DNA from: an uncultured Senegalimassilia sp.
GTDB taxonomy: Bacteria; Actinomycetota; Coriobacteriia; Coriobacteriales; Eggerthellaceae
Assembly (NCBI GenBank): GCA_934630815.1
Contig: CAKTWI010000009.1
Location: forward strand, 15,310-79,309
Length of the DNA: 64,000 nucleotides
Direction of reading: 5' to 3'
A program made the translations under genes and the position numbers. Positions 49,229 through 58,670 of the stretch are shown here, one piece after another. The notes below the pieces were generated by a model. The model was not told where the DNA came from. It was given only the letters and a program-made list of their open reading frames with translations, and ran no database searches. Each line of letters opens with the position of its first letter. The first letter of the stretch is position 1.

Positions 49229-51067
49229 CTATTTAAACGAAACCGATGCGACGTTGTTCGAGGAATCGAAGGTTACGGTGCCCGAAACCTGTTTCGAATC
49301 CCCTGCAACCGATATGGTCTGCCCCAAAACCGTTACCGACTTGGAAGCCTTACCCGATGCGGTGAAGGCCACCGTATCGTTGCCCTGATAGGAAACGCTA
49401 TCGACCGAGGACACGGTAAACGACGACCCATCCGATGCGGTAAGCGTGGTCGAGGACAGATACGAGCGCGCGGCGGCGGTCAGCTCGCTGGCGCGGGACT
49501 TCGCAAGCGAGATGACGACGACCGTATCGGAGGGGACCTTCGAACCTGCTGAGGGCTCGACGCCCATGATGGCCCCTTCGCTTGCGGTTTCGCTGTAGGT
49601 GTACACGGCGGTAGAGGACAGCCCCGCATCCTTGATCGCCTGCACGGCTTCGTTATAGGTCATGCCGGAAACATCGGGCACAATGTAGGCCTGGGCAACC
49701 GTAAGCGTGATGGCAGTGGAAGCCTTGGCCTTCTCGCCCTCCTCGGGGCTGACGGAAAGGACGGTGCCCTCCGGCTCGTCAGAGCGCTCAAGCTGCACAT
49801 CGACGTTTTCGAACCCGTTGTCCGAAAGGGCCTTCAATGCGCTGTCCTGGCTGGAACCGACCACCTTGGGAACCGTGCGAGAAATGGACACGTGGATGAC
49901 GACCTCGGCACCCTCCTCTTGGCGTGCGCCGGCGCCCGGGTCCATGAGCAGGACAAGGCCCTCGGTGGAATCCGAGGGAACGGTAGTGGAACGGACCGTG
50001 AAGCCCTTGTTCTGCAACATATACGTAGCGTCCGCCTGCGTCATGCCCGTGACGTCGGGCACGACCTTCCCGCCCCACATCTCCATCTGATACGTGACGC
50101 CCGCAGCGGCACCCACCGCAAGGACTACCAGCAACGCTACAATGGCGGCGATCTTCGAACCGTGAAAGCGTTTGCTCTTCGATTCCGGCTTCTTATCGTC
50201 TTTCGGCTTCTTTTCGGAAACGACGGGCTTGGCTTCTGCTTCGACGTGCTTGGGCTTCTCCTTCTCGGGCTTGGCTGCAAGCTGCTCCGCTTCCTTGGCG
50301 TGCCCAACGCTTTGCTGCTGGGACTCTGCGGCCTTGGCCTTCTCGGCTTTCTTCTTCTTGCGGTCGCGCTTCTTCTTGTTGGGGTCAGGCGCGATGAAAT
50401 CCTTCTGCTGCGACAGATCGGCATCGGTGATGCGCGGCATCTGCATGGTGTCGCCCGAATGCCAGGCGGCCTTCGGCGGCACATATCCGGGATACACGAG
50501 GAACTCGTCGAAGCCAGACAAATCAGGCTCCCAACCCGATTTGATGGCAGGAGAAGCGGGCTTGGGACCAAGCGTTTGGGTTTTCTCGGACTCGAAGGCG
50601 AGATTGCGGATATCGGGAAGATCAAGCACGTGCGTGCGCTGATGCATCACATCGTCTTCTGCAGCTTCGTCCTTTTCGGTGCTATCGACGCCATCCTGAT
50701 CGGATGCTTTCCCGCCTTCGGAAGCGCTTTGCTGCGCATCTTTGTCCTCATGCGTTGCGCTATCCGTGACGTCATCATCCGCGATCGCCTCATCGGGAGA
50801 GCATATATCAGCGGATTCGTCGATGCCTTCGGAATCATCGGTTTCATCATGCTGTTGCGCTTCTTCCCCATCGCCATCAAGGGCAGGGTCTTGCGTATCG
50901 CAGTCAGCGGCATCCTCGATAATATCTTCGCTATCCGTCAAGTCAGACGCTTGGGCAGGTTCCGCGCCTTCGATCTGCTCGAAGGCGGCACGAGGCAGCT
51001 TGGCCCCGCACTCGTCGCAGAACTTCGCGCCATCGCGATTTTCCGTGTGGCAAGAAGGACAGATCAT
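49229..51067 (-). CDS. Zinc-ribbon, single-pass membrane protein with three PASTA domains
   Basis: This 612-residue protein starts with a zinc ribbon (CPSC near 3-6 and CDEC near 17-20), then a long acidic low-complexity region, a Lys-rich stretch, a membrane helix (IAAIVALLVVLAVGAAAGV, near 313-331) and outside three PASTA repeats (VPDVTGM, VPKVVGS, VPDVSGM starts) followed by a beta-rich end. PASTA domains bind muropeptides or beta-lactams in PknB kinases, but there is no kinase domain here. The ATG at 51067 has AAGGGAG upstream. It is coupled to recO. Confidence 0.85.
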   Translation of the reverse strand: MICPSCHTENRDGAKFCDECGAKLPRAAFEQIEGAEPAQASDLTDSEDIIEDAADCDTQDPALDGDGEEAQQHDETDDSEGIDESADICSPDEAIADDDVTDSATHEDKDAQQSASEGGKASDQDGVDSTEKDEAAEDDVMHQRTHVLDLPDIRNLAFESEKTQTLGPKPASPAIKSGWEPDLSGFDEFLVYPGYVPPKAAWHSGDTMQMPRITDADLSQQKDFIAPDPNKKKRDRKKKKAEKAKAAESQQQSVGHAKEAEQLAAKPEKEKPKHVEAEAKPVVSEKKPKDDKKPESKSKRFHGSKIAAIVALLVVLAVGAAAGVTYQMEMWGGKVVPDVTGMTQADATYMLQNKGFTVRSTTVPSDSTEGLVLLMDPGAGARQEEGAEVVIHVSISRTVPKVVGSSQDSALKALSDNGFENVDVQLERSDEPEGTVLSVSPEEGEKAKASTAITLTVAQAYIVPDVSGMTYNEAVQAIKDAGLSSTAVYTYSETASEGAIMGVEPSAGSKVPSDTVVVISLAKSRASELTAAARSYLSSTTLTASDGSSFTVSSVDSVSYQGNDTVAFTASGKASKSVTVLGQTISVAGDSKQVSGTVTFDSSNNVASVSFK

Positions 51068-51128
51068 GCTTGAAACTCCCTTGCGCGTGCTTACAGTATG
51101 AATTCCCGTAAATTGTACCGAAAAACAG

Positions 51129-51156
51129 GATTGAGGTGCCACTTGGCACCTCAATC
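51129..51156 (-). terminator. Intrinsic terminator after era
   Basis: GATTGAGGTGCC (51129-51140) pairs perfectly with GGCACCTCAATC (51145-51156) around ACTT. On the minus strand it is followed by CTGTTTTTCGG. It separates era from the PASTA gene. Confidence 0.9.
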
Positions 51157-51188
51157 GCAAAATATCTTATAAACCTGAAAACAACCTG

Positions 51189-52139
51189 CTACAAACCCTC
51201 ACCGTATCCGAATCGGCGGATTTGCGCGGCATCGCGGCGCCAGTTCTTCTTGACCTTCACCATAAGGTCAAGGTACACACGCGTGCCGAGCAGCTGCTCA
51301 AGATCTTCTCGGGCCTCTTGGCCGATGCGCTTGATGGCGCTACCGCCCTTGCCGATGATGATGCCCTTCTGGGAATCGCGCTCCACATAAATGCGGGCCA
51401 GGATACGATTGAGGTCCTTCTTCTTTTCGTACTCCATGTGCTCGATGGTGACGCCGATGGAATGAGGGACCTCGTCGCGGAACGTTCGCAAGATCTTCTC
51501 GCGAATGAACTCAGCGACGATGACCTCGATGGGCTGGTCGGTTTCCATGTCCGCGGGGAACCATGCCGGCCCCTCGGGCAAGAAGCACTGCACCTCTTCG
51601 ATGAAGGCGTCCACATTGTAGCCGGATTCGGAGGAAAGCCCCACCATGGCATCCCAGTTCGCCAGCTTCTTGGCGGCCTCGGCCTGCTCGTGCATTTGCT
51701 CAGTGGTGACCAGGTCGCCCTTGGACAGGACGCAGATCTTCTTCGCGTGTTTGCAATGCGGGCCGTCAAGCTGAGCGGCAACCCACTCGTCACCACGACC
51801 GACAGGCTTGCTGGCATCGATGAGCATGGCGATGACGTCGACATCTTCGAGCGCCTTGAGCGCCGAGGTGTTGAGTTCCTCGCCAAGCGCATCGTGGGGT
51901 TTGTGCAAGCCCGGGGTGTCCACGATGATCATCTGCATGTCGTCACGCGTGTAGACCGCGCGGAAGCGATGACGCGTGGTCTGGGCGGTGCTCGAGGTGA
52001 TGGCGATTTTCTTGCCCATGATGGTGTTGAGCAGGGTGGATTTTCCCGCATTGGGGCGGCCGATCAACGTTACGAAGCCGGATTTGAAGCCTTCGCCCGA
52101 AGGGGGCGCGGCATGTCCGAAATATGCGTCGAGGTCCAT
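51189..52139 (-). CDS. era: GTPase Era
   Basis: This 316-residue GTPase assists 16S rRNA maturation and 30S assembly. G1 GRPNAGKS is at 27-34, G3 DTPGL near 75-79 and G4 LSKGD near 138-142 (usual NKxD replaced by SKGD). The C-terminal KH type 2 domain contains GIIIGKGGSAIKRIG. It is in the phoH-ybeY-dgkA-era order common in Gram-positives. Confidence 0.96.
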   Translation of the reverse strand: MDLDAYFGHAAPPSGEGFKSGFVTLIGRPNAGKSTLLNTIMGKKIAITSSTAQTTRHRFRAVYTRDDMQMIIVDTPGLHKPHDALGEELNTSALKALEDVDVIAMLIDASKPVGRGDEWVAAQLDGPHCKHAKKICVLSKGDLVTTEQMHEQAEAAKKLANWDAMVGLSSESGYNVDAFIEEVQCFLPEGPAWFPADMETDQPIEVIVAEFIREKILRTFRDEVPHSIGVTIEHMEYEKKKDLNRILARIYVERDSQKGIIIGKGGSAIKRIGQEAREDLEQLLGTRVYLDLMVKVKKNWRRDAAQIRRFGYGEGL

Positions 52140-52164
52140 AAGACTCCTAGGTTCAAAAGGTTGT

Positions 52165-52593
52165 TTACGATGCTATGAGGGCGAGCAAGGGTGGGATGAA
52201 GACGATGCAGCCGATCACAAGGGAGGCAAAGGCACCTGCAAGCGCAGCACCCGCCGCGCAGTCCTTCGCCCGGCGAGCCAGTTCATGGTACCCGGGGCTT
52301 GCAAGGTCGACCACGGCCTCAATGGCCGTGTTAACCGTTTCAAGCGCGAACATCATGCCGACGCATATGATAATGGCAAGCCATGAAGAGGTATCAATGC
52401 GCAACGCGAAGCCGAGCGCTATCGCAACCACGGCCATGCAAACGTCGATGCGCAGGTTACGTTCGCTGCGAACCGCGTCGAAAAGGCCGCGCCCGGCGTT
52501 GGCGAAGGCGGAAGTGAGCTTATAGCGCTGCCCCTTTTCCTTCGTTTGGGCGGAACGGATGAATGCCTTGTTGTCGGAGGATGTTTCGCCCAT
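52165..52593 (-). CDS. dgkA: Diacylglycerol/undecaprenol kinase family protein
   Basis: This 142-residue three-helix membrane kinase has the family signature ALETVNTAIEAVVDLASP at about 84-101 and ARRAKDCAAGAAL near 107-119. In Gram-positives the family phosphorylates undecaprenol or diacylglycerol, feeding lipid carrier recycling. It lies between ybeY and era with gaps of 5 and 25 bases, so they share a transcript. Confidence 0.92.
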   Translation of the reverse strand: MGETSSDNKAFIRSAQTKEKGQRYKLTSAFANAGRGLFDAVRSERNLRIDVCMAVVAIALGFALRIDTSSWLAIIICVGMMFALETVNTAIEAVVDLASPGYHELARRAKDCAAGAALAGAFASLVIGCIVFIPPLLALIAS

Positions 52594-52598
52594 GGCCG

Positions 52599-53063
52599 TT
52601 ATCGCGCATTCCAGGCGGCCAAGATCTCATCCTCTAAGGCCTCCATGACCTTGGCATCCTCCTCGACGATGTGATCATAACCGCACAGATGCAGCAGACC
52701 GTGAACGAACAGCAGGCTGACCTCCTGCTCGAACGTGGTGCCGAACTCATGGGTTTGGCGCTCGGCCACATCCGGCGCGATGACGACGTCTCCTAGTTCG
52801 TAGACATCGCCGAAGCCAGCGGGGACCATATCGGAAAGCTCGTCCTCGACGCCGTCGCATTCGAAGGACAGAACGTCGGTGGGTCCTTCCTTTCCGCGAT
52901 ACTGCTCGTTGAGGCGGGCGATCTCGTCGTCGGTGACGAAACTCAAGGACACCTCGGTGTTCTGAGGCTTCTCCTGATGCTCGAGCACGAACTGCGCAAG
53001 CTCGATAAGCGGCATGTCCTTCAGGTCATCGCCGCGGTAATCATAGTTGATTTGAACGTCCAT
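52599..53063 (-). CDS. ybeY: Endoribonuclease YbeY
   Basis: This 154-residue zinc-dependent RNase matures 16S rRNA and aids ribosome quality control. The zinc motif HGLLHLCGYDH lies near 118-128. PTDVLSFE is the usual conserved loop. The ATG at 53063 lies inside the end of phoH (23-base overlap) and is chosen because the family begins at this point; the frame continues upstream to 53192 without homology. Confidence 0.94.
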   Translation of the reverse strand: MDVQINYDYRGDDLKDMPLIELAQFVLEHQEKPQNTEVSLSFVTDDEIARLNEQYRGKEGPTDVLSFECDGVEDELSDMVPAGFGDVYELGDVVIAPDVAERQTHEFGTTFEQEVSLLFVHGLLHLCGYDHIVEEDAKVMEALEDEILAAWNAR

Positions 53064-54036
53064 TGCTGCCCTTCTTCTGCATGGCGTCGGCCTGTGCGCG
53101 GTCATACGCCGAAACGATGGCCGCCACCAGCGAGTGGCGAACCACATCCTTACCCGAGAATCTGCAAAACGACACGCCCTCGATACCGCCAAGGATATCT
53201 TCGATGCCCTTCAAGCCCGAAACACCGCGCGGCAAGTCGAGCTGGGTGACATCGCCGGTGATGACCATTTTCGACCCGAACCCAAGGCGCGTGAGGAACA
53301 TCTTCATCTGCTCAGGCGTGGTATTCTGCGCTTCGTCCAGGATGACGAAGCTGTCGTTGAGCGTACGTCCGCGCATGAAAGCCAAAGGCGCGATCTCGAT
53401 GACGTTGCTCTCGATGAGCTGCTGTGCGCGCTCCATATCGGTCATGTCGAACAAGGCGTCGTAGAGCGGGCGGATGTAGGGATCCACCTTCTCGTTCAAG
53501 GAACCGGGAAGAAAACCCAGGTTCTCCCCCGCCTCGACAACGGGACGCGTGAGGATGATGCGTCCAACTTCCTTGCGCTTGAGCGCGGCAACTGCCATAG
53601 CCATGGCAAGGTAGGTTTTACCGGTGCCCGCCGGCCCAATGCCGAAGGTGATGGTGTTTTTGCGGATGGCGTCCACATAATGCTTCTGTCCGGCGGTTTT
53701 CGGCCTGATGGCACGCCCGCGGTACGTAAGCAGGATATCCTCGCGAAGCATAGAGGGGGTGAACTCGGCCGTGCGCAGAAGATCGAGCGCGCGCTGGATG
53801 AACCCCTGATCGGGAGTTCCACCGCCTTCAACGAATTTGAAAAGCTCGGAGAAGAGCGCCATGAGGGATTGCACCTCGACCGGATCGCCTTCGAGCACAA
53901 CCGAATCGCCGCGTACCGTGATACGCGCATCGAACGCCTCTTCGATTATATGGAGCAGGCAATCGCCAGCTCCCACCACGAGCGCCATGTTCACGGTTGG
54001 CGGCGCGGTGAGCGTGATATGCGTTGAATCTGTCAT
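53041..54036 (-). CDS. phoH: PhoH-family ATPase
   Basis: This 331-residue protein has a KH-like N-terminal part (about 15-75) and a P-loop ATPase domain with GPAGTGKT at 134-141 and ILDEAQN near 240. PhoH proteins accompany YbeY and are thought to act on RNA. The ATG at 54036 has no good ribosome site, but TATACT ends 7 bases before it on the minus strand, so the mRNA could be leaderless. It overlaps ybeY. Confidence 0.93.
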   Translation of the reverse strand: MTDSTHITLTAPPTVNMALVVGAGDCLLHIIEEAFDARITVRGDSVVLEGDPVEVQSLMALFSELFKFVEGGGTPDQGFIQRALDLLRTAEFTPSMLREDILLTYRGRAIRPKTAGQKHYVDAIRKNTITFGIGPAGTGKTYLAMAMAVAALKRKEVGRIILTRPVVEAGENLGFLPGSLNEKVDPYIRPLYDALFDMTDMERAQQLIESNVIEIAPLAFMRGRTLNDSFVILDEAQNTTPEQMKMFLTRLGFGSKMVITGDVTQLDLPRGVSGLKGIEDILGGIEGVSFCRFSGKDVVRHSLVAAIVSAYDRAQADAMQKKGSNGRSNQL

Positions 54037-54105
54037 GCCAGCAAGTATAGCACGCCCGTTCGCGGTTGCCTCGCGCACGCGAAGGGCGCACATGTAGCGC
54101 ACAAG

Positions 54106-55329
54106 CTACAGGCTGACGGCAACCAATTGCCCGATGCAAGCGTTTTGGGGAGCCGGCACCTCGAAATAGCTTTCCGTCATCGCCTGCCCGGCCTCCTCCA
54201 CCAATGCGAGCTCCGTCGTTCCGGCACGACCCGACAGCTGCTGGGCGCGAAGGGCGTCGGCGACCTCGCGCAAACGCTTCGCACGCGCCGTACGTACCGC
54301 AGGCTCCACCTGGTCGACGCGTTCAGCGGCAGGCGTTCCCTGGCGCTTAGAGTATGGGAACACGTGAATCTTCGTGAACCTGCATCGTTTAGCCAGCTCC
54401 ACGGTATCGTTGAACTCCTGGTCGGTTTCGCCCGGGAATCCGCAGATGATGTCGGTGGAAAGCGAGAGCATGGGCATAGCGGCATACAGCTTTTCGACAA
54501 GCTCTTCGAAGTACTCGGCGCTGTAAGGACGATGCATTTCTCGCAGCACCTTCGAGTTGCCCGACTGCAAAGGCAGGTGCAGATGACGGCAAATACGCCC
54601 TTCCGACCGGGCCATCAGAGCAATCAGCCCATCAGAGACATCGCGGGGCTCGATACTGGAGATACGGAAGCGGCAAGGGGGCTCGCCGACCTCATGAATG
54701 TTGGCGGTTTCGGCAAGCAAGCGCTCAAGCAGCACATCAAGGCGATCCCAGCCGTTTTCGCCCTGCTCGCGCCAAGAGCCTAGGTTGATGCCGGTGAGGA
54801 CGATCTCGCGAACGCCTTCGCGCGCAAGGGCGACGCACTCGGAGATGATCGCCTGAGCAGGGCGGCTGGAAGCTCGACCACGAGCAACGTGCACGATGCA
54901 ATACGTGCATGCGTTATTGCATCCGTCCTGCACCTTCACACCGACGCGCGTTCTAAAACCATCGCCGACCGCAAGCGGCATCGTCCCGTGGCCGATGGGT
55001 CCGACCAGGCGATCGAGCACATCATCGACCTGCAGCTTTCCGGCGATATGCACTCGAGCAGGGTCCATGGACACGAACGCGTCGGCATCGATGGCGGCAG
55101 CGCACCCCGTTACCACCACATTCGAGCTGGGGTTGGCGCGCAAAACCTGCCTGACTGCCTTGCGTGTTTTCTTCTCCGCCTCACCTGTGACGGTACATGT
55201 GTTGACGACCACTACATCGGCGGCATCGGGACCCGTTTCCAGGCCGCCGCGCGCAAGCAGGCCGGAGGCGAACGAATCGGATTCCACGCGATTCACCTTG
55301 CACCCGAGATTCACGATGGCGAAGTTCAT
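54106..55329 (-). CDS. mtaB: tRNA t6A37 methylthiotransferase MtaB
   Basis: This 407-residue radical SAM enzyme methylthiolates t6A37 in tRNAs reading ANN codons. Auxiliary-cluster cysteines are C10, C45 and C76, and the SAM cluster is C137-x3-C141-x2-C144 (CNNACTYC). The LGCKVNRVESD start and the C-terminal TRAM region fit MtaB rather than MiaB or RimO, which are both present elsewhere in this window. It overlaps rsmE by 4 bases. Confidence 0.94.
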   Translation of the reverse strand: MNFAIVNLGCKVNRVESDSFASGLLARGGLETGPDAADVVVVNTCTVTGEAEKKTRKAVRQVLRANPSSNVVVTGCAAAIDADAFVSMDPARVHIAGKLQVDDVLDRLVGPIGHGTMPLAVGDGFRTRVGVKVQDGCNNACTYCIVHVARGRASSRPAQAIISECVALAREGVREIVLTGINLGSWREQGENGWDRLDVLLERLLAETANIHEVGEPPCRFRISSIEPRDVSDGLIALMARSEGRICRHLHLPLQSGNSKVLREMHRPYSAEYFEELVEKLYAAMPMLSLSTDIICGFPGETDQEFNDTVELAKRCRFTKIHVFPYSKRQGTPAAERVDQVEPAVRTARAKRLREVADALRAQQLSGRAGTTELALVEEAGQAMTESYFEVPAPQNACIGQLVAVSL

Positions 55330-56123
55330 GCGCGCTCACCTGCCCCCATGCCGCCCAGTTCATAGAGCACCAAAGCAGGTGCCACGATGCCGGCGGTTTC
55401 GGTGCGCAGGATCGAAGACCCGAGCGACACCATGCTCGCATGTGCATTGCACGCCAGAATCGCGTCGACCTCTTCTTCAGCGAGCCCACCTTCGGGACCC
55501 ACCACAACCGCGATCCGGGCAAGACGATCCGCAGTCGCATTGAGAGATGCCGGACGGAGGGCATCGCGCAGCAACGCGGTGCCGGGAGCCTCCTCCCAAC
55601 ACACGAGAACGGCATCGAAGGCCGAGAGCACCTCTTTCAGCTGAGCAAGCTTCATGGGTTGATGCACATGAGCAAGGTGGGTTTGCCCCGATTGCATGGC
55701 TGCGCTTTTCGCGATAGCTTGCCATCGCTCGGTTTTGGACGCCGCTTTCTTTGCATCGACCTTCATAATGCTTCTTGAGGCAGCGAAGGGAATGAACTCG
55801 GAAACGCCCAGCTCGGTGGCGTGGCGGATGACCGTTTCCATTTTATCGCCCTTGGCAAGGCCCTGCACCAGGCAAACATGCGCGGCAAGCGGCTTGCCAT
55901 CAAGATGGCCCGAGATGGCGACGATAGGCGTAGCGCCATCAAAGGACCGGATCTCGCATTCGAAATAGTCCTGCGCCGCATCCACCACGGCGATATGCTC
56001 TCCAGGGTCAAGGCGCAATACCTTGGCATGCTTCGCATCATCGCGCGAAAGCGCCAATGGGAACTGTTCTTGAACCTCATCGGCCAAAACCTGTTCATCG
56101 AGGAAAAACTGAGGAAGCGACAC
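55326..56123 (-). CDS. rsmE: 16S rRNA m3U1498 methyltransferase
   Basis: This 265-residue SPOUT methyltransferase has an N-terminal PUA-like part and the C-terminal knot motifs GPEGG at 209-213 and LGSSILRTETA at 234-244, which bind SAM. The GTG at 56123 has AAGGA 7 bases upstream. It heads the rsmE-mtaB-phoH-ybeY-dgkA-era series. Confidence 0.95.
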   Translation of the reverse strand: MSLPQFFLDEQVLADEVQEQFPLALSRDDAKHAKVLRLDPGEHIAVVDAAQDYFECEIRSFDGATPIVAISGHLDGKPLAAHVCLVQGLAKGDKMETVIRHATELGVSEFIPFAASRSIMKVDAKKAASKTERWQAIAKSAAMQSGQTHLAHVHQPMKLAQLKEVLSAFDAVLVCWEEAPGTALLRDALRPASLNATADRLARIAVVVGPEGGLAEEEVDAILACNAHASMVSLGSSILRTETAGIVAPALVLYELGGMGAGERA

Positions 56124-56284
56124 GGGAATCCTTATCTGAGAGCAGAGGGCTTATGGAACAAATACGAGCACTTCCGGTTCGGTTGCCCAACACCGTGCAA
56201 AAGGGGCAGCGCAACGGATGAGCACCCGAAAGCGCCGCCAGTTGAACGGTCGGACGATTGAGCAAGACGTGCACCGGAACGAAA

Positions 56285-56365
56285 ACGCTTTGCGTAACCG
56301 TTTGATACACGATTGCGCAAAGCGTCGAGCACGAGCTTTCCCGCTCGAACGCCGAGCGGGAAAGC
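56285..56365 (-). terminator. Hairpins between dnaJ and rsmE
   Basis: GCTTTCCCGCTCG (56335-56347) pairs perfectly with CGAGCGGGAAAGC (56353-56365) around AACGC, 4 bases past the dnaJ stop, but without a U-tract. A second pair, ACGCTTTGCG (56285-56294) with CGCAAAGCGT (56316-56325), lies further on. The first is the probable dnaJ terminator. The 245-base gap otherwise shows nothing. Confidence 0.6.
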
Positions 56366-56368
56366 AGA

Positions 56369-57499
56369 TTAGTTGAACTTGTCGCGCAGCTTCTGCAGCG
56401 GCGTGCGGGCCTCTGCGACGTCCTCACCCATTTCGTGGGCGAGCTGCTCGAGAAGCTCTCGCTGCTTCTTGGTGACCTTCTTCGGCACCGCGACGGTGAC
56501 GTGGACGTACATATCGCCACGCGCCTCGCTTCGGAAGCGCGGCATGCCGAAGCCCTTCACGCGCACGATTTGATCGTTTTGCAGGCCTTCGGGGATGCGG
56601 ACCTTGACCTTTTCGTCTTCGAAGATGCCGTCGACCTCGATTTCAGCCCCAAGCGTAGCTTGTACGATGGACACGTTGGCGCGGCAATGCAGGTCGTCGC
56701 CATCGCGCTCGAAGAACTCATGCGGCTGGATGCGACACGTGACGATGAGATCGCCGGAGGGCGCTCCGCGCAAACCCGCCTCGCCAAAACCTGTAAGGCG
56801 CAGCTGCTGGGAATCGCGGATGCCGACAGGTACCTCCACCGTGACGCGCTGACGGTCAGGCACACGGCCTTGCCCGCCGCATTCGGGGCACGGATTGTCG
56901 ATAGTTTGACCGGTGCCGTTGCATTTGCTGCAAGTGGTTGCCGTCTGCATATCGCCCAAGAACGTATGCTGCACGGTAACCACACGGCCTTTGCCGCCGC
57001 ACTCAGGGCAGGTGATCTGTTTGCCGCCTTCGGCCATGCCCGACCCGTCGCAATCAGCGCACGGAGCCAGGCGATCGTAGACGATCTCCTTCTTGGCACC
57101 GGTTGCCACTTCCTCAAGCGTCAGGCGCAGGCCGACGCCCATGTCGCGCCCATCGGTGCGCTGCTGACGGGCGCCGCCAGCGCCACCGCCGCCGAAAAAG
57201 CTGCTGAAGATATCGCCGAATCCACCGCCGAACAGGTCATCGAAGTCGACATAGCCGCTGCCGCCGCCTGCCGCTCCGGAAACGGTGCCGAACCGGTCGT
57301 ACTGCGCGCGCTTGTTCGCATCGCTGAGCACGTCGTAGGCTTCGTTGAGCTCTTTGAACTGGTCCTCGGCATCGGGGGCCTTGTTCACATCAGGATGCAG
57401 CTCGCGCGCCTTGCGGCGAAACGCCTTCTTGATATCCGCCTCCGTGGCATCACGGGAGACGCCGAGAACTTCGTACAAGTCCTTCGCCATAGCGGCCAT
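56369..57499 (-). CDS. dnaJ: Chaperone protein DnaJ
   Basis: This protein of about 376 residues stimulates DnaK. It has a J domain with HPD, a Gly/Phe-rich region ([21 protein letters not shown]), four zinc motifs ([32 protein letters not shown]) and the C-terminal substrate domain. Start choice among GTG 57505, ATG 57499 and ATG 57490 is open; AAAGG fits 57499 best. It is co-transcribed with hrcA under the CIRCE element. Confidence 0.96.
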   Translation of the reverse strand: MAAMAKDLYEVLGVSRDATEADIKKAFRRKARELHPDVNKAPDAEDQFKELNEAYDVLSDANKRAQYDRFGTVSGAAGGGSGYVDFDDLFGGGFGDIFSSFFGGGGAGGARQQRTDGRDMGVGLRLTLEEVATGAKKEIVYDRLAPCADCDGSGMAEGGKQITCPECGGKGRVVTVQHTFLGDMQTATTCSKCNGTGQTIDNPCPECGGQGRVPDRQRVTVEVPVGIRDSQQLRLTGFGEAGLRGAPSGDLIVTCRIQPHEFFERDGDDLHCRANVSIVQATLGAEIEVDGIFEDEKVKVRIPEGLQNDQIVRVKGFGMPRFRSEARGDMYVHVTVAVPKKVTKKQRELLEQLAHEMGEDVAEARTPLQKLRDKFN

Positions 57500-57540
57500 T
57501 TCCACCTTTCCATTGCCCGGCGGGCTATCCTGCCGGGTTC

Positions 57541-58557
57541 CTACAAATCACCGAGCGCGGTGCCCGCGATGCGGACCGCGCGTAATACCTTCGAATAGTC
57601 CATGCGCGTAGGGCCGATGACCGCCACCACGCCGGCGGAATCTCCGCGACCGTAGCGACTGGCCACAACCGATACGCCGGACAGCTCGGAGGCCTGGTTC
57701 TCCGAGCCGATGCGCACCGTGGGCCTGCCGTCGGTTTGGCATGCCGTATCGTCAAGGATGTGAAGCAGCACCGTATCATCCTCGAGCACCTGTATGACGG
57801 GAAGCACCGCCTGCGATTGGCTGAACTCGGGCTGGGACAAAAGCGAGCTGAACCCAAGGCTGTGGGCACGCGACCCCTCGCCTTCCCGCAGGCATGAGAG
57901 CACCTCGTCGAGCGTCATGCGCACGAGCGGATTGGCAAACGCTTCCGACATGCCTCGACCCAATCCGTGCTCGATATCGTGCAGCGTGTTGCCGCCGAAC
58001 ACTTCGTTGAGCAGATGCTGCACGCGCGCCAGCTCGTCGCTGGACACCTCTTCGGCGAAATCCATATGGCGGTTGAACACCTGGCCGTCTTCAGTGACCA
58101 CCACAACGAGCGCGTTAGTGGGCGTTAGGGAGATAAGCGAAAGCTGCTTGATGTGCAGATCGAGCACCGACGGAGCGAGCACGATGGACAGGCAGTCGGT
58201 AAGGCGCGTTAGGGCTTCGGAGGTCTGCTCGACCAGGTCATCAAGTTCCGAAGCGCTTTGCCTGAGCTTGTCGGCCGCTTCCTGGCAACGTTCATCCTCT
58301 TGCTCGCCGCCTTCCTGGGAAAGCAGATCGTCGACGAAGGCGCGGTAGCCTTGATCGGTGGGGATCCTGCCCGCAGAGGTATGCGGCTGGGCGATATAGC
58401 CCCCGTCCTCGAGAACCGAAAGCTCGTTGCGCACGGTCGCAGGGCTTACGCCGAGCTGATAACGTTCGGTAAGCGTGCGCGAACCTACCGGCAGAGCGCG
58501 CGCGACGTATTCCTCAATGAGCGCTGCAAGCACTTTTTGACGCCTATCCGAAAGCAC
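57541..58557 (-). CDS. hrcA: Heat-inducible transcription repressor HrcA
   Basis: This 338-residue repressor binds CIRCE elements. It has a winged-helix N-terminus ([44 protein letters not shown]) and a GAF-like C-terminal part. The start is taken as GTG 58557, matching the family start M-L-S/T-x-R-R, with GGGGAAG just upstream; an in-frame GTG at 58578 is also possible. A CIRCE element lies upstream, so hrcA-dnaJ is autoregulated. Confidence 0.95.
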   Translation of the reverse strand: MLSDRRQKVLAALIEEYVARALPVGSRTLTERYQLGVSPATVRNELSVLEDGGYIAQPHTSAGRIPTDQGYRAFVDDLLSQEGGEQEDERCQEAADKLRQSASELDDLVEQTSEALTRLTDCLSIVLAPSVLDLHIKQLSLISLTPTNALVVVVTEDGQVFNRHMDFAEEVSSDELARVQHLLNEVFGGNTLHDIEHGLGRGMSEAFANPLVRMTLDEVLSCLREGEGSRAHSLGFSSLLSQPEFSQSQAVLPVIQVLEDDTVLLHILDDTACQTDGRPTVRIGSENQASELSGVSVVASRYGRGDSAGVVAVIGPTRMDYSKVLRAVRIAGTALGDL

Positions 58558-58612
58558 GCTTCCCCACCATCCTTTCACCCACTACGGTATAACCAATTCG
58601 TAACAGCTAATA

Positions 58613-58639
58613 TTAGCAGCGAGATGGTGGGAGTGCTAA
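58613..58639 (-). promoter_or_regulatory. CIRCE element (HrcA operator)
   Basis: TTAGCAGCG-N9-GAGTGCTAA matches the consensus TTAGCACTC-N9-GAGTGCTAA with a perfect right arm and two mismatches in the left arm. It lies 56 bases upstream of the chosen hrcA start. Confidence 0.88.
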
Positions 58640-58670
58640 ATATTGCACCGAATCGTAAGAAACGGACCCC

